Shown: positions 1-12,160, counted from the first letter of the stretch. The stretch is 64,000 bases of DNA from Diplosphaera chodatii (GCA_032358165.1 JAALGY010000038.1:868001-932000), one strand, 5' to 3'. The notes: a model not told the origin generated them from the sequence alone. Program-made: numbers and translations.

Positions 1-214
1 AAGCCCTGTATGGTGTACGGTACGCTCGGTCCACCTGTGCAGCAGCTCAACATTGGACGAAGGCTGGTTGAAGCCCTGGTTGCATACTGCTGTTGGCGAC
101 ACATGCGCTCTCATGAGACTGCGTGTGCTATGCACCTGCGTGCACTGCACGGTTGCCTCTTCATCAGGCTGTTCTGCAAACTGATGTTGGTGCGGCTTTG
201 CTGTGGTGTTGCAC

Positions 215-1820
215 CTAGCTTTCAAGCATCAGCTCCTGTTGGCAGAGCGGGCATGTCGCCTTGATGGCGAGCCACTCGTCCAGACAGTCCTGCACACCGT
301 CTGCCGCGTCACATCACCGTGCTCTTACATGCTCGACACATGAGTGCTTGAGTGCAGAGCACATGCAGAGGAAGGCAGTGCCGGTTGTCTCACCTTGTGA
401 TGTACATGGGTGCACTGCGCACAAGCAACAGGACCATCAGCACTGTAGCAAGGGCCCCCAGGCAACCCTCGGCAGCATGTCACCCCAGTAACACGCCATG
501 CAGGGCCTGTTGCTGCAGTGTGTGCAGAAGCTTACCGGCATGCTACGCAGGCAATCGCCCACAGCAAAGCTGCACAAGCAGATGGAGCAGCTGTTTGCCA
601 GCAGCTCGACGCCAGTGGCATCAAGCGTGTGGCACTCCAGCCGCTCGATCTGCGCAGATGTTGCACCAAGCACCTTGGGCTGCAACTGCAGGAGTGGCCT
701 GCGGTTGCCATCCTGCCGCCTGCCTGCGCACGCACCCAGGGGCTCCTGAGACCTTTTACAGACCCCTTGGGCACAAACATGGTGCAATACAACACAGGGC
801 GGCAAGCGTGATGAACAAATGCAGCAGTCTTCCTGCCAGTGGGTGCTTGGGCGCCAAGCTTCGTGGGGCGTGCCTGTGTGTAGGCTGTGCAGCAGGTCGC
901 GTGCTACAGCAGCCGCGGCTTCTGCCCGATCATCTGCACGGGTGATGATTAGCGGCAGTGCCTCTGTCGCCTCCCAACCGCTCAGCACACGCTCGGCCAG
1001 CTCCACGTGCATCAGCGCGGTGTTGAGCAGTGATACTGCCTGCTGCACCATGCTGTCCTGCAGTGCCAGGTGGCTACTTAGGATGCAAGGGAGTCTGCAC
1101 ACTCACAGCATACCTGATTGCTGCTAGATACAGTGCAGATGCAACAGGTGCAGCTGTGGTTGCCGAGCAGGCAGTGACGGGAGTGTGTGCCAAATAGCAC
1201 ACCATTGCTGAGTAGCCGGCCAGCTGCGGTTCAGCGGCAAGCAGGCACCGCAGCGCGCGCATCTGGCTTGCCCGCAGCCGCAGCTGCCGCCGTCGCAGCG
1301 ATGCGGTGGCAGTCACGTTGTCTGTGTAGGTCTGGCGGATGGCAGCAGTCCTGCTGTCGATCACATGCAGCGGGTGTGCAGGTATTTGGCGAGCTGCTGT
1401 GGTGGCAGCATGCGCATCTGCCATAATGTCCTGATGCAAGCGGCTGGGAGCAGCTGGCTCCGCTCCGAGCGCCAGAATGGCCGCGCTGCTGGCGCTGCCT
1501 CCGATGCCTGACCGAGGTTCATTAGCCTGGGTGATGGCTGCAGCTGTGCGCAAGACCGCCTCTGCTCGGTCTGCTGGTACCTGCCCCGCGGGGCGGCCAG
1601 CAGTTTGGCCGTATGTGGCCCTGGAAAGTCCCACTTCATCGAGCTCCAGTGCTTCACGCAGCGCCGCTCTCGCGTGATCATGCTGGTCTTCAGCAGCGCG
1701 CTGCAGGAGTTGCACCTCCGACGTCAGCGCATTTGCTCTGTTGATTGCAACATGCGCGCGGTCGATCACTGCCCGGATACGTTCAGCGGTCAGTGGGCTT
1801 GTGCCCTCGTCAGCGTCCAT
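215..1820 (-). CDS. RING-H2 zinc finger protein (probable E3 ubiquitin ligase)
   Basis: A spliced minus-strand gene starting at the ATG at 1820 (MDADEGTSPLTAERIRAVID). The N-terminal two thirds are alanine/arginine-rich and helical and match nothing I recognise. The C-terminus is a RING-H2 finger spread over three exons. Cys1-Cys2 and CSICLCSF lie in the exon ending at 536. CTHVHHK, carrying the central Cys and His ligands, is encoded by a 21-nt exon at 394-414. The last exon, 289-215, supplies DCLDEWLAIKATCPLC, and the protein ends ELMLES. The spacing CxxC...CxH..H..CxxC fits a RING-H2 domain that recruits an E2 enzyme, so an E3 ubiquitin ligase is the likely role. The substrate is unknown. 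Exon borders in the middle of the gene (about 600-1600) are tentative. It shares a roughly 320-bp divergent promoter with the next gene. Confidence 0.75.
394..414 (-). other. 21-nt microexon of the RING-H2 gene
   Basis: Reading the minus strand, the exon TGC ACC CAT GTA CAT CAC AAG is flanked by GCGCAG upstream and GTGAGA downstream. It encodes CTHVHHK in phase 0 on both sides. It joins ...GDCLRSMP, whose donor follows 536, to DCLDEWLAIKATCPLC, which starts at 289. Without it the RING finger would lack three of its eight zinc ligands. Confidence 0.7.
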
Positions 1821-2138
1821 TGTATGTGCGAGGTTCACGGCGGCATGCGTCGTGTAAAGGCTTGCATGCGCCCTTGCGGTGTGCGCACACAATGACAATG
1901 CAGCTGCTCAAGGCACCAACTCTTGTCGCTGATGATCAATGTGTGAACGCTGCTGAAACGCCTCTTGACTGGGCACTAATCAACTGCTGCGTGTTGGACC
2001 TGCGCTTGTGTAAGTGCATGCATGCAGACCAGCCCTGGGGCTGTATTGCACAGTCAGTCGTGCCACGTGCCAGGTGTGCCACTGCTGCGGTGGGGAGTCT
2101 TTGCGCATTGAACGTGATATTGTCGTGGGTGACGCATC
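1821..2138. promoter_or_regulatory. Divergent intergenic region, RING-H2 gene / DUF3783-like gene
   Basis: About 320 bp separate the two start codons, which point away from each other. It must hold both 5' UTRs and core promoters. I see no clear TATA box or other named element. Confidence 0.4.
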
Positions 2139-4333
2139 ATGAAGGCAGCTTTGCAAGCTGTGCGCGGGGCGTCGCTGGCCCTGCCGCAGGCACGGCCGGC
2201 CCAATGTCGACAGCAGCAGTCGAGCTACTTTCACCGCAGAAGGCCTGTCGTCCGCAGCCTGCAGGTTCCGGACGAGCCGGCATACGATGATATCCAGCTC
2301 GACGATGCTTTTTACAAGGATCTCGGCATCGATGAGGATGAGCGGGAGGCGCAGAAGAGTTATGAGCCGGATGACATAGGTGCCGCATGAACGCCGGCGG
2401 CATGTGGCAGCCTTGCTGCAGCATGTTCAGGTCTCGGCAGTCGAGTCAAACAGTGTGCCCCCGATGCAGATCCAATGGGTGTGTATGAGGACGACCTGGA
2501 GAGCATGGCGGCTGTGAATCCGGATGCATCGCCTGACCTGTTGGCGGCTCTGTCAGATGCCACAAATGTGTGGGGCCCCAAGGTAGTTTTGAAGCGGCAA
2601 CTCGCTTCTTGGTGCTGATTCGATCTTGCAGCCTTGTGAGGTCGGCAATCTACTCGTGCTGCTGCTGGATGACCGCAGCATGTGCAGGTGCCGCCAGCAA
2701 TGTGCCCATCCCTCTGCTGTGTCTTTCTGCAGGCATTGCTACTTGCTGGGCTGCGGCTGGAGGAGGTGGCGGTGACACGTGAGATCATGGATGCTCTGGG
2801 CGCTGCCGAAGTCAAGGTTGGTGCTGTCCTGCCAAAAATGGCACGGACTGCCGCCCCTGGTCCTGCACACGTGCACGGAGGTACAACGTCGCACTGAATG
2901 CTGACTGTGCTGGTCAAGGTGGTGCCCACGACCACCGTGATGCTGCACATGCCGCTGCGCGTGGCGCTGGAAACGCCAGAGCCCAACTGGGAGGAGCCGC
3001 GTGCGCCTGATGCCGCGCACGGCGGCGGCTGGGGCTCTCAGCGTGTGGCCCTGTTCTCGGGCCTCAGGTCAGCCCTTCCCCAAGGCTTGTAGTGGCCTTG
3101 CATGTGGGCGCGGTTGATGGCTGCCCTGTTTTGCGAGTACCTGAGTGAGATCGCTTATGGGTCACTGGTTGGCATGCCAATGAGGCGTTCCCTGCGGACC
3201 GCAGCGTCAAGGCGGTGGCGGCGGCAGTGGAGGTCCTGGAGGAGTCGGGCCTCCCGCCCCTGTGCGTGGCCATGGCGGATGAAGGAGATGCACAGCAGCC
3301 GCTGGGCCGTGTGCTCGCTGAGACTGTACGGGTGAGCAGCCACATGGTCCAGTCTGCATATTGCACAACGACCGGCTGAATCACCAACATTGATGACCGC
3401 AGTCTCCCATGCCAAGCATGCATGCAGATGCAAACGTGAGGGGCGTCTGCCAATGCTCTGCTTCAGGATCACCGCGGGCGCAAGAACCCCAGCAAGCAGC
3501 TGTGGGAGGAAAGCCCGCGCGTGTCAGATGCCCTCCCGGACCTTGACACCCTCATCAAGGAGGCCACCTCGGACCGCCTGAATGTGGGTGGTGCATGTGC
3601 ATGCTTTTGTGGGCTGGACCAGTGTACTTGAAGGGGCGCAACAACTGGTGTCTCGGCTGTGCGGATGCCGGGCGTTTCCTGACATTCAACATGCTGCTGC
3701 AGCAATTTGAGACTGCGGCGAAGGAGGGCAGACTGGAGGAGGTGCTGGCGGAAGGTGCGATCGAGATGACGCCGAGGAGGTGCAGCAGCTCAAGGCGCGA
3801 GAGGCAGCAGATAGTGCGGCAGCGGGGCTTGCAGACACGATGCCCAACCCACCAGAGGCAGGTCCAGCTACTCCTATGCCACAGCGGCGGCCAGGGCCGT
3901 CTGCGGATGCTGCCACAGCGGACACCATGCGACAGCAGCCAGCAGAGAGTGCTGCAGCGGCAGGCCCCAGTCAAGCGTATCCTTCTCACAGTGCGTCACC
4001 AGCGCCTGACAGGACTACAGGCGCAAGCAGCCCGGTAGATGGCCCCCGCGCCGCAGCAGCTGATCCTCGCAGCAAGGGAGCGGAGAGCTCAGTGCCCAGC
4101 CAGCAGATGCCTGCACAAACCAGCAGTGCCTACAATGGTCTTGACACACAGGTTGCGTCACCGACCAAAAGTAGCACGGCAGCAACTGGTGAGCACCAGA
4201 GTAGTAGTCGGCAGAGCATGTATCAACAGCCAGCAGGGCCACAGCCGCCACCCGGTCTGCTTGAGCGCGAGCAATTCCTGACGGAGCTCAGGCAGCGGCA
4301 GCAGCAGGAGCAGCAGGAAGCAGCTGCCGGGGC

Positions 4334-4375
<42 letters not shown>

Positions 4376-5754
4376 ACTGCCACAGACGGTGTCAACCCCA
4401 GCAGGGTCGGCGGCGGCAGCTCCCAGCCAGCCGAACAGCGATGCGCATGAGAACTTCCTCGCAAAGTACACGTTCGAGAGCCTGGCAATGCAGCGCGAGG
4501 CACAGGAGGCAGCGGCGGCAGCGGATGTGCCAGACGGGCCGCTGGGCTGGCAGGCTGAGCTTGCATCGGTGAGGCATGCTACTGTGTCGTGAGTCCCGCA
4601 TATCATGCTGCAGCCTTGCCTAGCAGCCTGTGCGCTTGCTGCAGCAGCACTTCAGCCGAGGCCATCAGCATCGTGACAGTCATACAAGGGTAGCAGGCCC
4701 GATTAGCAATCATCGGCGCATGTTGGTTTGCCGTCTGCTGCGGCTTCCTACGCATGCTCCCAAACGTTATGATGCACAGCTGAACCCTTCAGGCACTGTG
4801 CAAGGGTATAGGGTGCAGCTACATTAGCTGTTGCATCACGAAGTTTGGCCTCTGGAGGCATGCTCTGGAGCAGCACACTGAAGTCACACATCTTTTATAC
4901 CGCAGGTGCAGTCCTCGGGTATCACACGGACAGACGTGCTGGAGGGCCGGGAACCGCAGCAGCGACGTCGCTTCCGTGGCAGCACAGGCGACTTTGATAC
5001 CATCGATCGCATCGTGGAGCAGCCACAAGTCCCCGAAACAGACGCAGCTGCACGTGCTACCAGCAACGGGCCACTAGACAGGCGTGTGTCCGACATCTGC
5101 GGATGATGCTCTGCAACATCCCCTGCAGAGGCAGCCAAGAGGTTGAGCTGTGGCGGACAATGTTGCCAAGCTCATCTCACGGGCATGCTTGCATAAGCTG
5201 TGTGCATGAGACGTTCTGATGAGTCGGTCTGCCGCAATGCGAGCAGGGATGCGATTGAGGCGGCGCTGCGCAGCGGCATGGACCCGGCTGAGCTGAAGCG
5301 CCTGATTGATGAGGCGGCAGCTGCAGTCTTGCCATCTTCCGGCGGGCATGAGGCGATGCGGCCACCCAGCAGCGCTGCGGCAGCCACAGCATCGCCCTGG
5401 CAGCAGGGCCCTGGCGTCCGCCGCCGGGGCCGTCCCTCAATCTCGCGCAAAAGCCCTTTCGAGGGTGCAAACCCCAGGTGCTTTAGAGCGTGCCATCGTG
5501 CGCAACTGCCCACACAGTTGAATGTGCATTGCCTGATATCTTGGTCGTCAGGTGAATTGCATTTGAGGGCGATGCTCACGGCAGCTGCCTCTGACTGCAG
5601 ACCTCGCAGGCAGGCGGAGGAGGCGTCCCCAGCAGTCGAGCCAATGACAAGGGAAGAGATTGAGGCGGCCGCTCGCAAATTGGGAAAACAGCCTGAAGCC
5701 TGGCTGCAGGATGCCCGGGATCGAGGCATCTTAGCTGTGCCGGACAGATCGTGA
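2139..5754 (+). CDS. Plastid-targeted conserved protein with DUF3783-like domain
   Basis: The ATG at 2139 opens a basic, Ser/Gln-rich N-terminus that looks like a chloroplast transit peptide, then DDIQLDDAFYKDLGI. The donor at 2375 and an acceptor just after 2430 join in frame (EPDDIGLGSRVKQCAPDADP). Later exons give LLLAGLRLEEVAVTREIMDA, GWGSQRVALFSGL, VEVLEESGLPPLCVAMADEG and QPLGRVLAETVRDHRGRKNP. The pattern 'LFSG.. / L.E.G.P...VA / LG..L.E' resembles DUF3783 (from memory). A long Ala/Pro/Gln-rich region with a 13-residue polyglutamine run follows. The protein ends WLQDARDRGILAVPDRS. No catalytic motif is visible and the function is unknown. The frame breaks near 3766, where one inserted base would restore it: a sequencing error or a real lesion. 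Confidence 0.6.
4334..4374 (+). repeat. (CAG)n trinucleotide tract encoding polyglutamine
   Basis: About 13 uninterrupted CAG triplets lie inside the low-complexity C-terminal half of the DUF3783-like gene, next to other Gln/Ala-rich codons. The tract is in the coding frame. It is probably a length-variable microsatellite. Confidence 0.85.
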
Positions 5755-5932
5755 CAATGTGCAGAGTGCAGCTAGATCTAGGACTCAACAGATGCGGACC
5801 ATCATGGCTTGTATGTTACAGGCAGGACTTCTGTAAGCTGGCAGGAATGGACAGCTGGCTAAAGGTGCTGCTACATGCAACTGGTCTGGCCATCGTTCGT
5901 TGGCTATCGGTATCCCTCTTCCCCCATCCCAC

Positions 5933-7061
5933 TCAGTCATCTCGTGGCCCTCGTCGCCCTGCTTGCTGCATGTGCTGACGCTGCTGCGCCTCGGCAAAGA
6001 GCACGCTGGTCGTGCTGCCAAGCGGCTGCAGACAATGGGCACAGTCACCACACTGTCAGTTGGACTGCCTTAGATCATGGAGGTGGAGCAGACATGGACT
6101 ATCCCTTGCGATTCACCCGACCTGCGGGTTGGACAACGCCCACTCGATGCGCTCCTCCAGCTGCTCTGGTGCAACCCAATTGCGGCTCTGCTCTGCCAAC
6201 CATTGGACCCTGCAGCGGCGTGCAGCAACATCTAGATGTGGCTGCAAGCAGGCGCACCGCACGTGGATCACCCAAGGCATGCCTCTAGGTTGTGCTGCTG
6301 CAAAACCACTTTATTACGACCGCACCGATCCTCCCTGTGCATGTCGTACACAAGCTGGGTGGCACGCCGCCGCAATGCTGCCTCTGCTTTCAAGCGTTCC
6401 TGCAGGATTCCGTCGCCAGGCGTTGAGCAATACCCGCAGCTGATGGTGAGTTTGTGATTCTGTGAGCAGGAGCCGGTAAGTCGAAGGTCGCACCCGCTCT
6501 CGTGCCTCCTCTTGCAGATGTATCTGCTCTTCTTTTGCCTCAGCCCGCTGCTTGGCCTCCCGCCGGCGCTTTGCCTCTGCTTTGGCCTCTGCTGCAGCGG
6601 CCGTCCTCCTTGCCGCTGCGGCCTGCTTCTGCTGCCGAAGCTCTGCCTGCTGGTCGCCCCACTGCTTTCGCAGCCGACTGAGTGCAGCGCGGTGCTGCAC
6701 CCGCTGCTGCTGCAGCAGCTTGCTCAGCGCTGCACTGTCCTTGGTGTCAGGCGTGCCTCCCGCCATGACGTCTGACTCTGCGCAAGCAAGGATGTGTCTG
6801 ATGCGTCAGATCCGGGTGCAAAGACGGTAATTTGAGGCGTCAGATCCGGGGGCAAAGACGGTAAGATGGGTGTGCACGCGTGCAGAAGGGTGCGCATCGG
6901 ACCCCACCTTGCGCTGAGGCCGCAGCCGCAGCTGCTGCATGCTGTGCTGAAGTGTGTAGACTATGTGGTCCATAGCGGTGCTGCGAGGCAAGATCTACCG
7001 CATACTCGACCAGCTCGCTGCAACGCCTGCTGCGGAGCTGTTTGGGAGCCGCACGCATCAT
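5933..7061 (-). CDS. Mitochondrial small-subunit ribosomal protein mS26-like
   Basis: The start at 7061 gives a mitochondrial presequence (MMRAAPKQLRSRRCSELVEY, later HSLHTSAQ). Exon 1 is 7061-6908. Exon 2 is 6777-6494, a charged coiled coil (KLLQQQRVQHRAALSRLRKQ). Exon 3 starts at 6399 (ERLKAEAALRRRATQLVYDM). A further exon reads RNWVAPEQLEERIEWALSNP. The last exon, joined in phase 0, reads PLGSTTSVLFAEAQQRQ and stops at 5933. The long coiled coil followed by 'N(W/F)(V/I)(T/A)PE.LE.RIE.AL' matches the end of mS26 (MRPS26) as I remember it. That implies a structural role in the mitoribosome small subunit. The donor between exon 3 and the RNWVAPEQ exon is uncertain. The identification rests on a short motif and on architecture. 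Confidence 0.55.
6802..6868. repeat. Tandem direct duplication (~34 bp x2) in an intron
   Basis: GCGTCAGATCCGGGTGCAAA and its continuation through GACGGTAA recur about 34 bp later, starting at 6836, with almost no differences. Both copies lie in the first intron of the mS26-like gene. I attach no function to it. Confidence 0.85.
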
Positions 7062-7756
7062 TGTAGCTGTGTTTCCCTGTCGACCAAATGATGCTTTTTC
7101 ACCAGCAATGCAGGGGCGGTCGAAACGGCAACGCAGCCGTGCTGACCCTAAGTAGAGGACACAAGCTTAAATTGTGCATGCAAGAAGGTATGTGCCGCCT
7201 GCCGTCTGCCGGCGTGCATGTTGCAGTCGAGTTTTGCCAGGCACCCTCCCTGCAGCAGTACTCTCACAGCAGGCGAAGCGTGCGCATGGGTGATGGGTCA
7301 CTGTGCCAAAGTCACGTTTTGGAGTCACGTTCGCAAATGGACTAAGTTTTCTACTTTTTGATGCCAGCATTGTCGATCGACGGCCGGCGCATCTGTTAGC
7401 TCTCGATCCACCCCCAGACCAAGCATAGCAAGCAGTACTGTCGGATCGGTCGACAACCTCAGCTTGTTTCACCAGAAGCAGCATATATGGGATGCGAACA
7501 TACTACATGTGACCGCTACTGTTGACAAGCGTTGCCTCCACCACCGGTACATACGAAGTAACTGGTGCTCGTTCCATCTTCAGCAGCTATTCCATAGGCT
7601 GCCTGCAAAGTCCAGGAGCAAATCAGTGCGTTGATCCGTTTCTATCAAGACCGCAACGGGGCGCTCTGGCGCTGCCGTCACCAACTGGACACACTGACGG
7701 GCGCCACCAGAAAGCGCGACCGGCCGCTGAGCAGCGGCCCTGGCGCCGCTGCGGCC
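7062..7756. promoter_or_regulatory. Divergent intergenic region, mS26-like / RBR ligase
   Basis: About 695 bp lie between two outward-facing start codons. Open frames here are short, lack family motifs and look like chance GC-rich ORFs. I see no RNA gene. The region should contain both promoters. Confidence 0.4.
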
Positions 7757-10700
7757 ATGCCCGGCCCCGACCATGACATGTGACCGTTTGACATTGACGG
7801 CATGTCTGCATACTTCAGCTGCGTCTGTAGAGCGGTGGTTGCAATGCCTTTGCTGCCGTGTTCCTGAGCCTGGCCCAGAATGCGCTGCAGAATCGACCTG
7901 TGCTCAACTCAAGAGGAGGACGGCCGGTCGGACGAGCAGCAGGAGGACGACTGGCACAGTGACGAGGGCTGTGAAGATGAAGACGAAGAAGAGGAGGAAG
8001 ACGAAGAAGAGGAGTATGATGACAGCGGGTTCCTGGCCGAGCCCGCGGCGGCATCTGCCGCAAAGGCACCACAGAGCGGTTGGTCCATCCTGGACCGGGA
8101 CAAGCTGAAACAGATGCAGGTATGCATCGACCATGAATTCTGCCAGCCGATACGTTTGTCGCAGTATCGGTCCGTAGCCTGTGGCAGGCTTGTGTTGCAT
8201 GGTAATCAGCAGTTACAAGCGGTACATGTCAAAGCAGGCCGAGGCCCTGGAGTCGGTCATCAGCATCCTGGGCTGCAGCCAATCCACTGCCCGGCTGCTG
8301 CTGATGCACTTTCGCTGGGACTCGGACCTGCTGTTTGGTGCGCGTCTGGGTGCCCTGTGCGGAAGCTTGGCGCAAGCTGCAGCAATGCAAGGCGTCTACA
8401 CCAGCTCACTACTGTGCATGCTGTGTTCGCAGGTGCGCTGGCTGAGCGGGGTGCTGAGTTCATTTACCGCCTGGCACGTGTCACCCCAAAGTCAGACGAG
8501 ACGCCACCTCAGCCCAGCGGTGAGCGTTCCCGGTGCATGGGCTACCCCACAGAGGACAAGACATCCACATCATTCTCGCTGCCAGCACCCAGAAATGTTG
8601 TTGGGGTCTGACGTCTGCCTCCTCCTTGGCCAGGTCACAGCGCAGCCGAGATCACGTGCGGCACGTGTTTCTGCAGCGTCGAGCGCCATGAAACGACGAC
8701 CATGGAGTGCGGCCACACCTTCTGCGATGACTGCTGGCGGCAGCATTGCAGGATCCAGATCAGCGAGGGCCGCTCTCGGCAACTGGCATGCATGGCAGCT
8801 GGCTGCGGCGCTATCTGTGATGAGAGCCGGGTGCGTGGCTTGCAGTTGCCGTCATACCACACCGATCATTGCGAGCTGTATGGGCAACATCGCCCGAGTT
8901 ATGTATGCAGTCAATCGTTCGCATCACGCTGACCAGCGTTTGCTGCCTCTGCTGCCAGGTGAAGACACTCGTTACAGACCAGCCAGCGCTCCTGCAGCGC
9001 TACATAGACACCCTACTGGACAGCTATGTTGATGACAACAAGCGAGTCAAGTGGTGCGCAGCACTCTGGTCGCAGCTGGCCAGCATGCTGCACCTGGCAC
9101 ATGCTGTCAGTGCCTGCGTGTTATTGCAGCAACCGTGCATGCGCACATCCTGCTGCACGTGCTCCTGCACATGCTGCCATGGTGGTTGCGGCTGTTCGAG
9201 ACACTGCCTGATGTCATCGCACAAAGCTCACACAGAACCTATATTCACAGCTACATTGCACAAGCAGGTGCCCCAGCGTGCCGCACTGTGGGCGGGCGGT
9301 GCAGGTGGACAGCGAGCCACACTGCGAGCCGGCCTGCCACTGCGGGCTCCAGTTCTGCTTCGCCTGCTGCCAGGCGCCCCACAGCCCCTGCTCCTGTGAC
9401 ATGTGCGACGGCTCAGGATGCCCGTTTTGCTGTGAGATTCGGTGTCCTAACGCTCAATACTGCTTGAAACAAAGGTGCCCAAGGCTGTGCAGTTGAGGGC
9501 CTGCTGCAATTCCCAGACATTCCTCTGTGTGATGTAGTTGGCGGATGTGGCTGGAGAAAACGTCCGGCGAGAGCGAGAATAAGACGTGGATGACGGCCAA
9601 CACGAAGCCATGCCCCAGGTGCCAGTGGCCCGTGGAGAAGAGCTCAGGGTGCAACCACGTCACCTGCCGCTGCGGCCAGGTGCGAACCCCGCATCGTTCT
9701 GGGCTCGAGGCAGCACAAGAACGGTGATGTGGCTGCTCATGTGCTTGTTCAGCTGCCGGCATCACTCTGAGCGTGCCTGCATCGCGCTTGCTGCAGCACT
9801 TCTGCTGGCTGTGCGGCGCGGCCACAGGGATGTCGCACACATGGACGTCCATAGCTGCGCACACCTGCGGTCGGTACAAGGAGGAAGCAGACGTGCGCAT
9901 CGCAAATGCAGCCAGGTGTCTGGATCACCCTCTTCCGACAGCCACATCACATACCTTCACGGCCCGTGACCCTCCCCTGTCTTGTTGTATGCCGTGCAGC
10001 GTATCAGACATCAGGTCGGCCATCAGCAGACACTGCTGTTCTCGTGGTGCTGACAAGTGCTGACACATGCACCTGAAGGGACCTGAAGCGGTACCACCAT
10101 TACCTGGGGCGGTGGGAGGCGCACGTGGCCAGCCAGAAGCTCGAGGAGGAGCAGACCAAGACCATTCAAGTGGGCCTGCAGCCTCATGGAGCCCATCGAG
10201 CCCTGACAGCTGACAGCCTTGCTATGGTATGGAGCGTGGCATGCATGCTCCTCACTGCTCACCAGTGCGTGCTGACATGCTGCAGGAGAAGATCGCGACG
10301 CTGGAGGCCCAGGAGTCGGGCACCCCCGGCGGCGCCCCGATCCTCAAGGACTTCACCTGGCTGCAGCAGGTGTGTGCAACTCATACACATCTCAGGGCCC
10401 AGCCCTTGCGCACCCCTCACGGGGAAACAGGGCACACCCGGGCCACTCCTTCTCCTGCCTTGCTGTCGTCCAGCCTGGGCACCTTGTCGATCACTGCAAC
10501 GTGTGTGTGCAGGCGCTGGACCAGCTGTTTGTGGCGCGGCGCATCCTGGGCTTCTCGTACGTGGCGTGCTTCTACCTGTTTGACGGCGTGACCTACGCAG
10601 ACGACTTCAGCTCCGACCAGAACAGCCTGCTCAGGAACCTTTTCGAGGACGCGCAGGGCATGCTGGAGATGGAGGTGCGGCTTCCACCATTTTTCCGAGA

Positions 10701-11438
10701 GAGCGTCCGCTGCAGCCCTCTTTGTGCACCACTGCACGACCATGATTGCAGCCATGCGTCTGCAGCAGCCCATGTTGTGACCGTGTTCACCCTCTGCCAC
10801 ATCGGGCTCATGACTAGCTGATGCGTGCAACTCGGGACGGACGAAGCGGCACTCCATGCTGCCACGCAACGGGCAGGTTGGTGGTTGGATACATACCTGG
10901 TTGCCGGTGCAGGTGGAGCGGCTGTCAAAGTTGATCGAGGCCCCAGCCGAGGAGTTGGGCACAGACGGCCCGGTGCCTGGCGACGTGGCAACAAACAGGT
11001 AGCTGCTGACGTCGGGCTGCTCTGTCACATGCCAAACAGCGCAACTGTCAGGCAGATGCAGAGCGTCTCCGTCATGACCGTCGCACATGCATTCGAGCCT
11101 GTGCCTTTGGCTGACTAGCAGCTTCGGCGGCGCGAACGCCAGTGGCAGCCTGCGCCTCGACATCATCAACAGCACGGTCAATATCGACGCACGGCTGGTG
11201 AAGCTATACGAACTGCTGGAGAACGACATACTGGCCAGTCTGTCAGGAGCTGCAGCCGCATGCGCGCCGTACAAGGTGTGTGTCGTAGCTGGGTGCACAT
11301 GCTTACGAGGTACAGCAGACTGACTGCTGCTCACCCTTGGCACAGCCCCATCTTGACACGCAATCTGGTCGTCATCGCTATCGTCCACCCGTCGTTATGT
11401 ATGGCAGGGCCAGTCCACACTTCGGAGCGGTTCGGTAG
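7757..11438 (+). CDS. Ariadne-type RBR E3 ubiquitin ligase
   Basis: A likely first exon at 7757-7779 (MPGPDHD) joins in phase to 7891; the ATG at 7880 is an alternative start. An acidic N-terminus (DEDEEEEEDEEEEYDDSGF) is typical of Ariadne proteins. It is followed by a UBA-like region (ISILGCSQSTARLLLMHFRW), RING1 (ITCGTCFCSVERHETTTMEC), the IBR (CPSVPHCGRAVQVDSEPHCE...HSPCSCDMC) and RING2 (TKPCPRCQWPVEKSSGCNHV...HFCWLCGAATG). The Cys in SSGCNHV is at the position of the thioester-forming catalytic Cys of RBR ligases. TWTSIAAHTCGRYKEE and a helical Ariadne domain (LDQLFVARRILGFSYVACFY) follow. The family carries ubiquitin covalently from an E2 to substrate. There are at least ten introns. 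The 3' end is less sure: I place the stop at 11436, but another frame stays open further on. Confidence 0.88.
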
Positions 11439-12160
11439 ACGGCAGCGCCCCCCGCACCGGCCTGTCAATGCTGAACACTGGCGTCGGCGCGGCGGCAAAC
11501 GACAATGGTGTGCTGCTGTGTGTGAGCCTGCTCGATGGATCGGCATGGTCCTTGCAGAGCACAGCATTGCTTTTGCGCACAACATCTGCCACAGCAAGTT
11601 GGGCTCTCCATGCTACTTACTGCGCTGGGCATGGTGCAGTTATTGTGGCCCACGACAAATTGCTTTGACAGCCTACAATCGCTGTGAGGCTTGGGAAACG
11701 TGGCTACATAAACATCGTAACTCTCAAGCTAGTCTCTCCTTGGTGGCACAGGACCTTCATCGCCACCCCAGAAGGCTGCTCGGCGTGCTGCGGTTTGAGC
11801 GCCAGATGATCAGAGAATTTGCTGGAACCCTTGGGAAGTCGCCGCAGTACATCACCTGCAGGATGTCAGCCGCATCTGTGCAAAACGCCATTCTGTGAGT
11901 CAGCGCAGCATGCAGCCTGATAGTGCACAGCTGACACATGTATCACACGACTGTGCACGTTGTACCATAATTTCTGGCCATGCCCTTGTCTTCTGTAGTG
12001 TTCGGTGTACTGCTTTAGGGTTTGCTTGCATAGCTGATAGCTTGCATTGCTGCTGCATTGCCTTGGAAGTGAAACGGTAGATGCAACGAATGGCACCAAC
12101 CACTGTTTCGGCCATCACCACCCAGATCAGGTTGTCAAAGACTGCAGCATATTCCAGCAG
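11439..12160. other. Convergent 3' intergenic region with no confident gene
   Basis: This lies between the ends of the RBR ligase and aldo-keto reductase genes. A plus-strand stretch at about 11752-11898 follows a good acceptor and reads DLHRHPRRLLGVLRFERQMI, ending in a stop. It could be a terminal exon of the RBR gene or chance. Nothing else is convincing. Confidence 0.35.

Noticed and set aside
6802..6868. The duplicated 34-bp unit as a CRISPR or transposon end
   Set aside because: Only two copies, no spacer, no inverted ends or target duplication, and it lies inside an intron of a eukaryotic gene.
7167..7484. Minus-strand 105-codon ORF in the mS26/RBR spacer
   Set aside because: No motif, no splice-consistent continuation and it sits where two promoters are expected.
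7909..8127. Serine-rich minus-strand ORF at the start of the RBR gene
   Set aside because: It is the complement of the acidic GAA/GAG/GAC tract; the acidic plus-strand reading is typical of Ariadne proteins.
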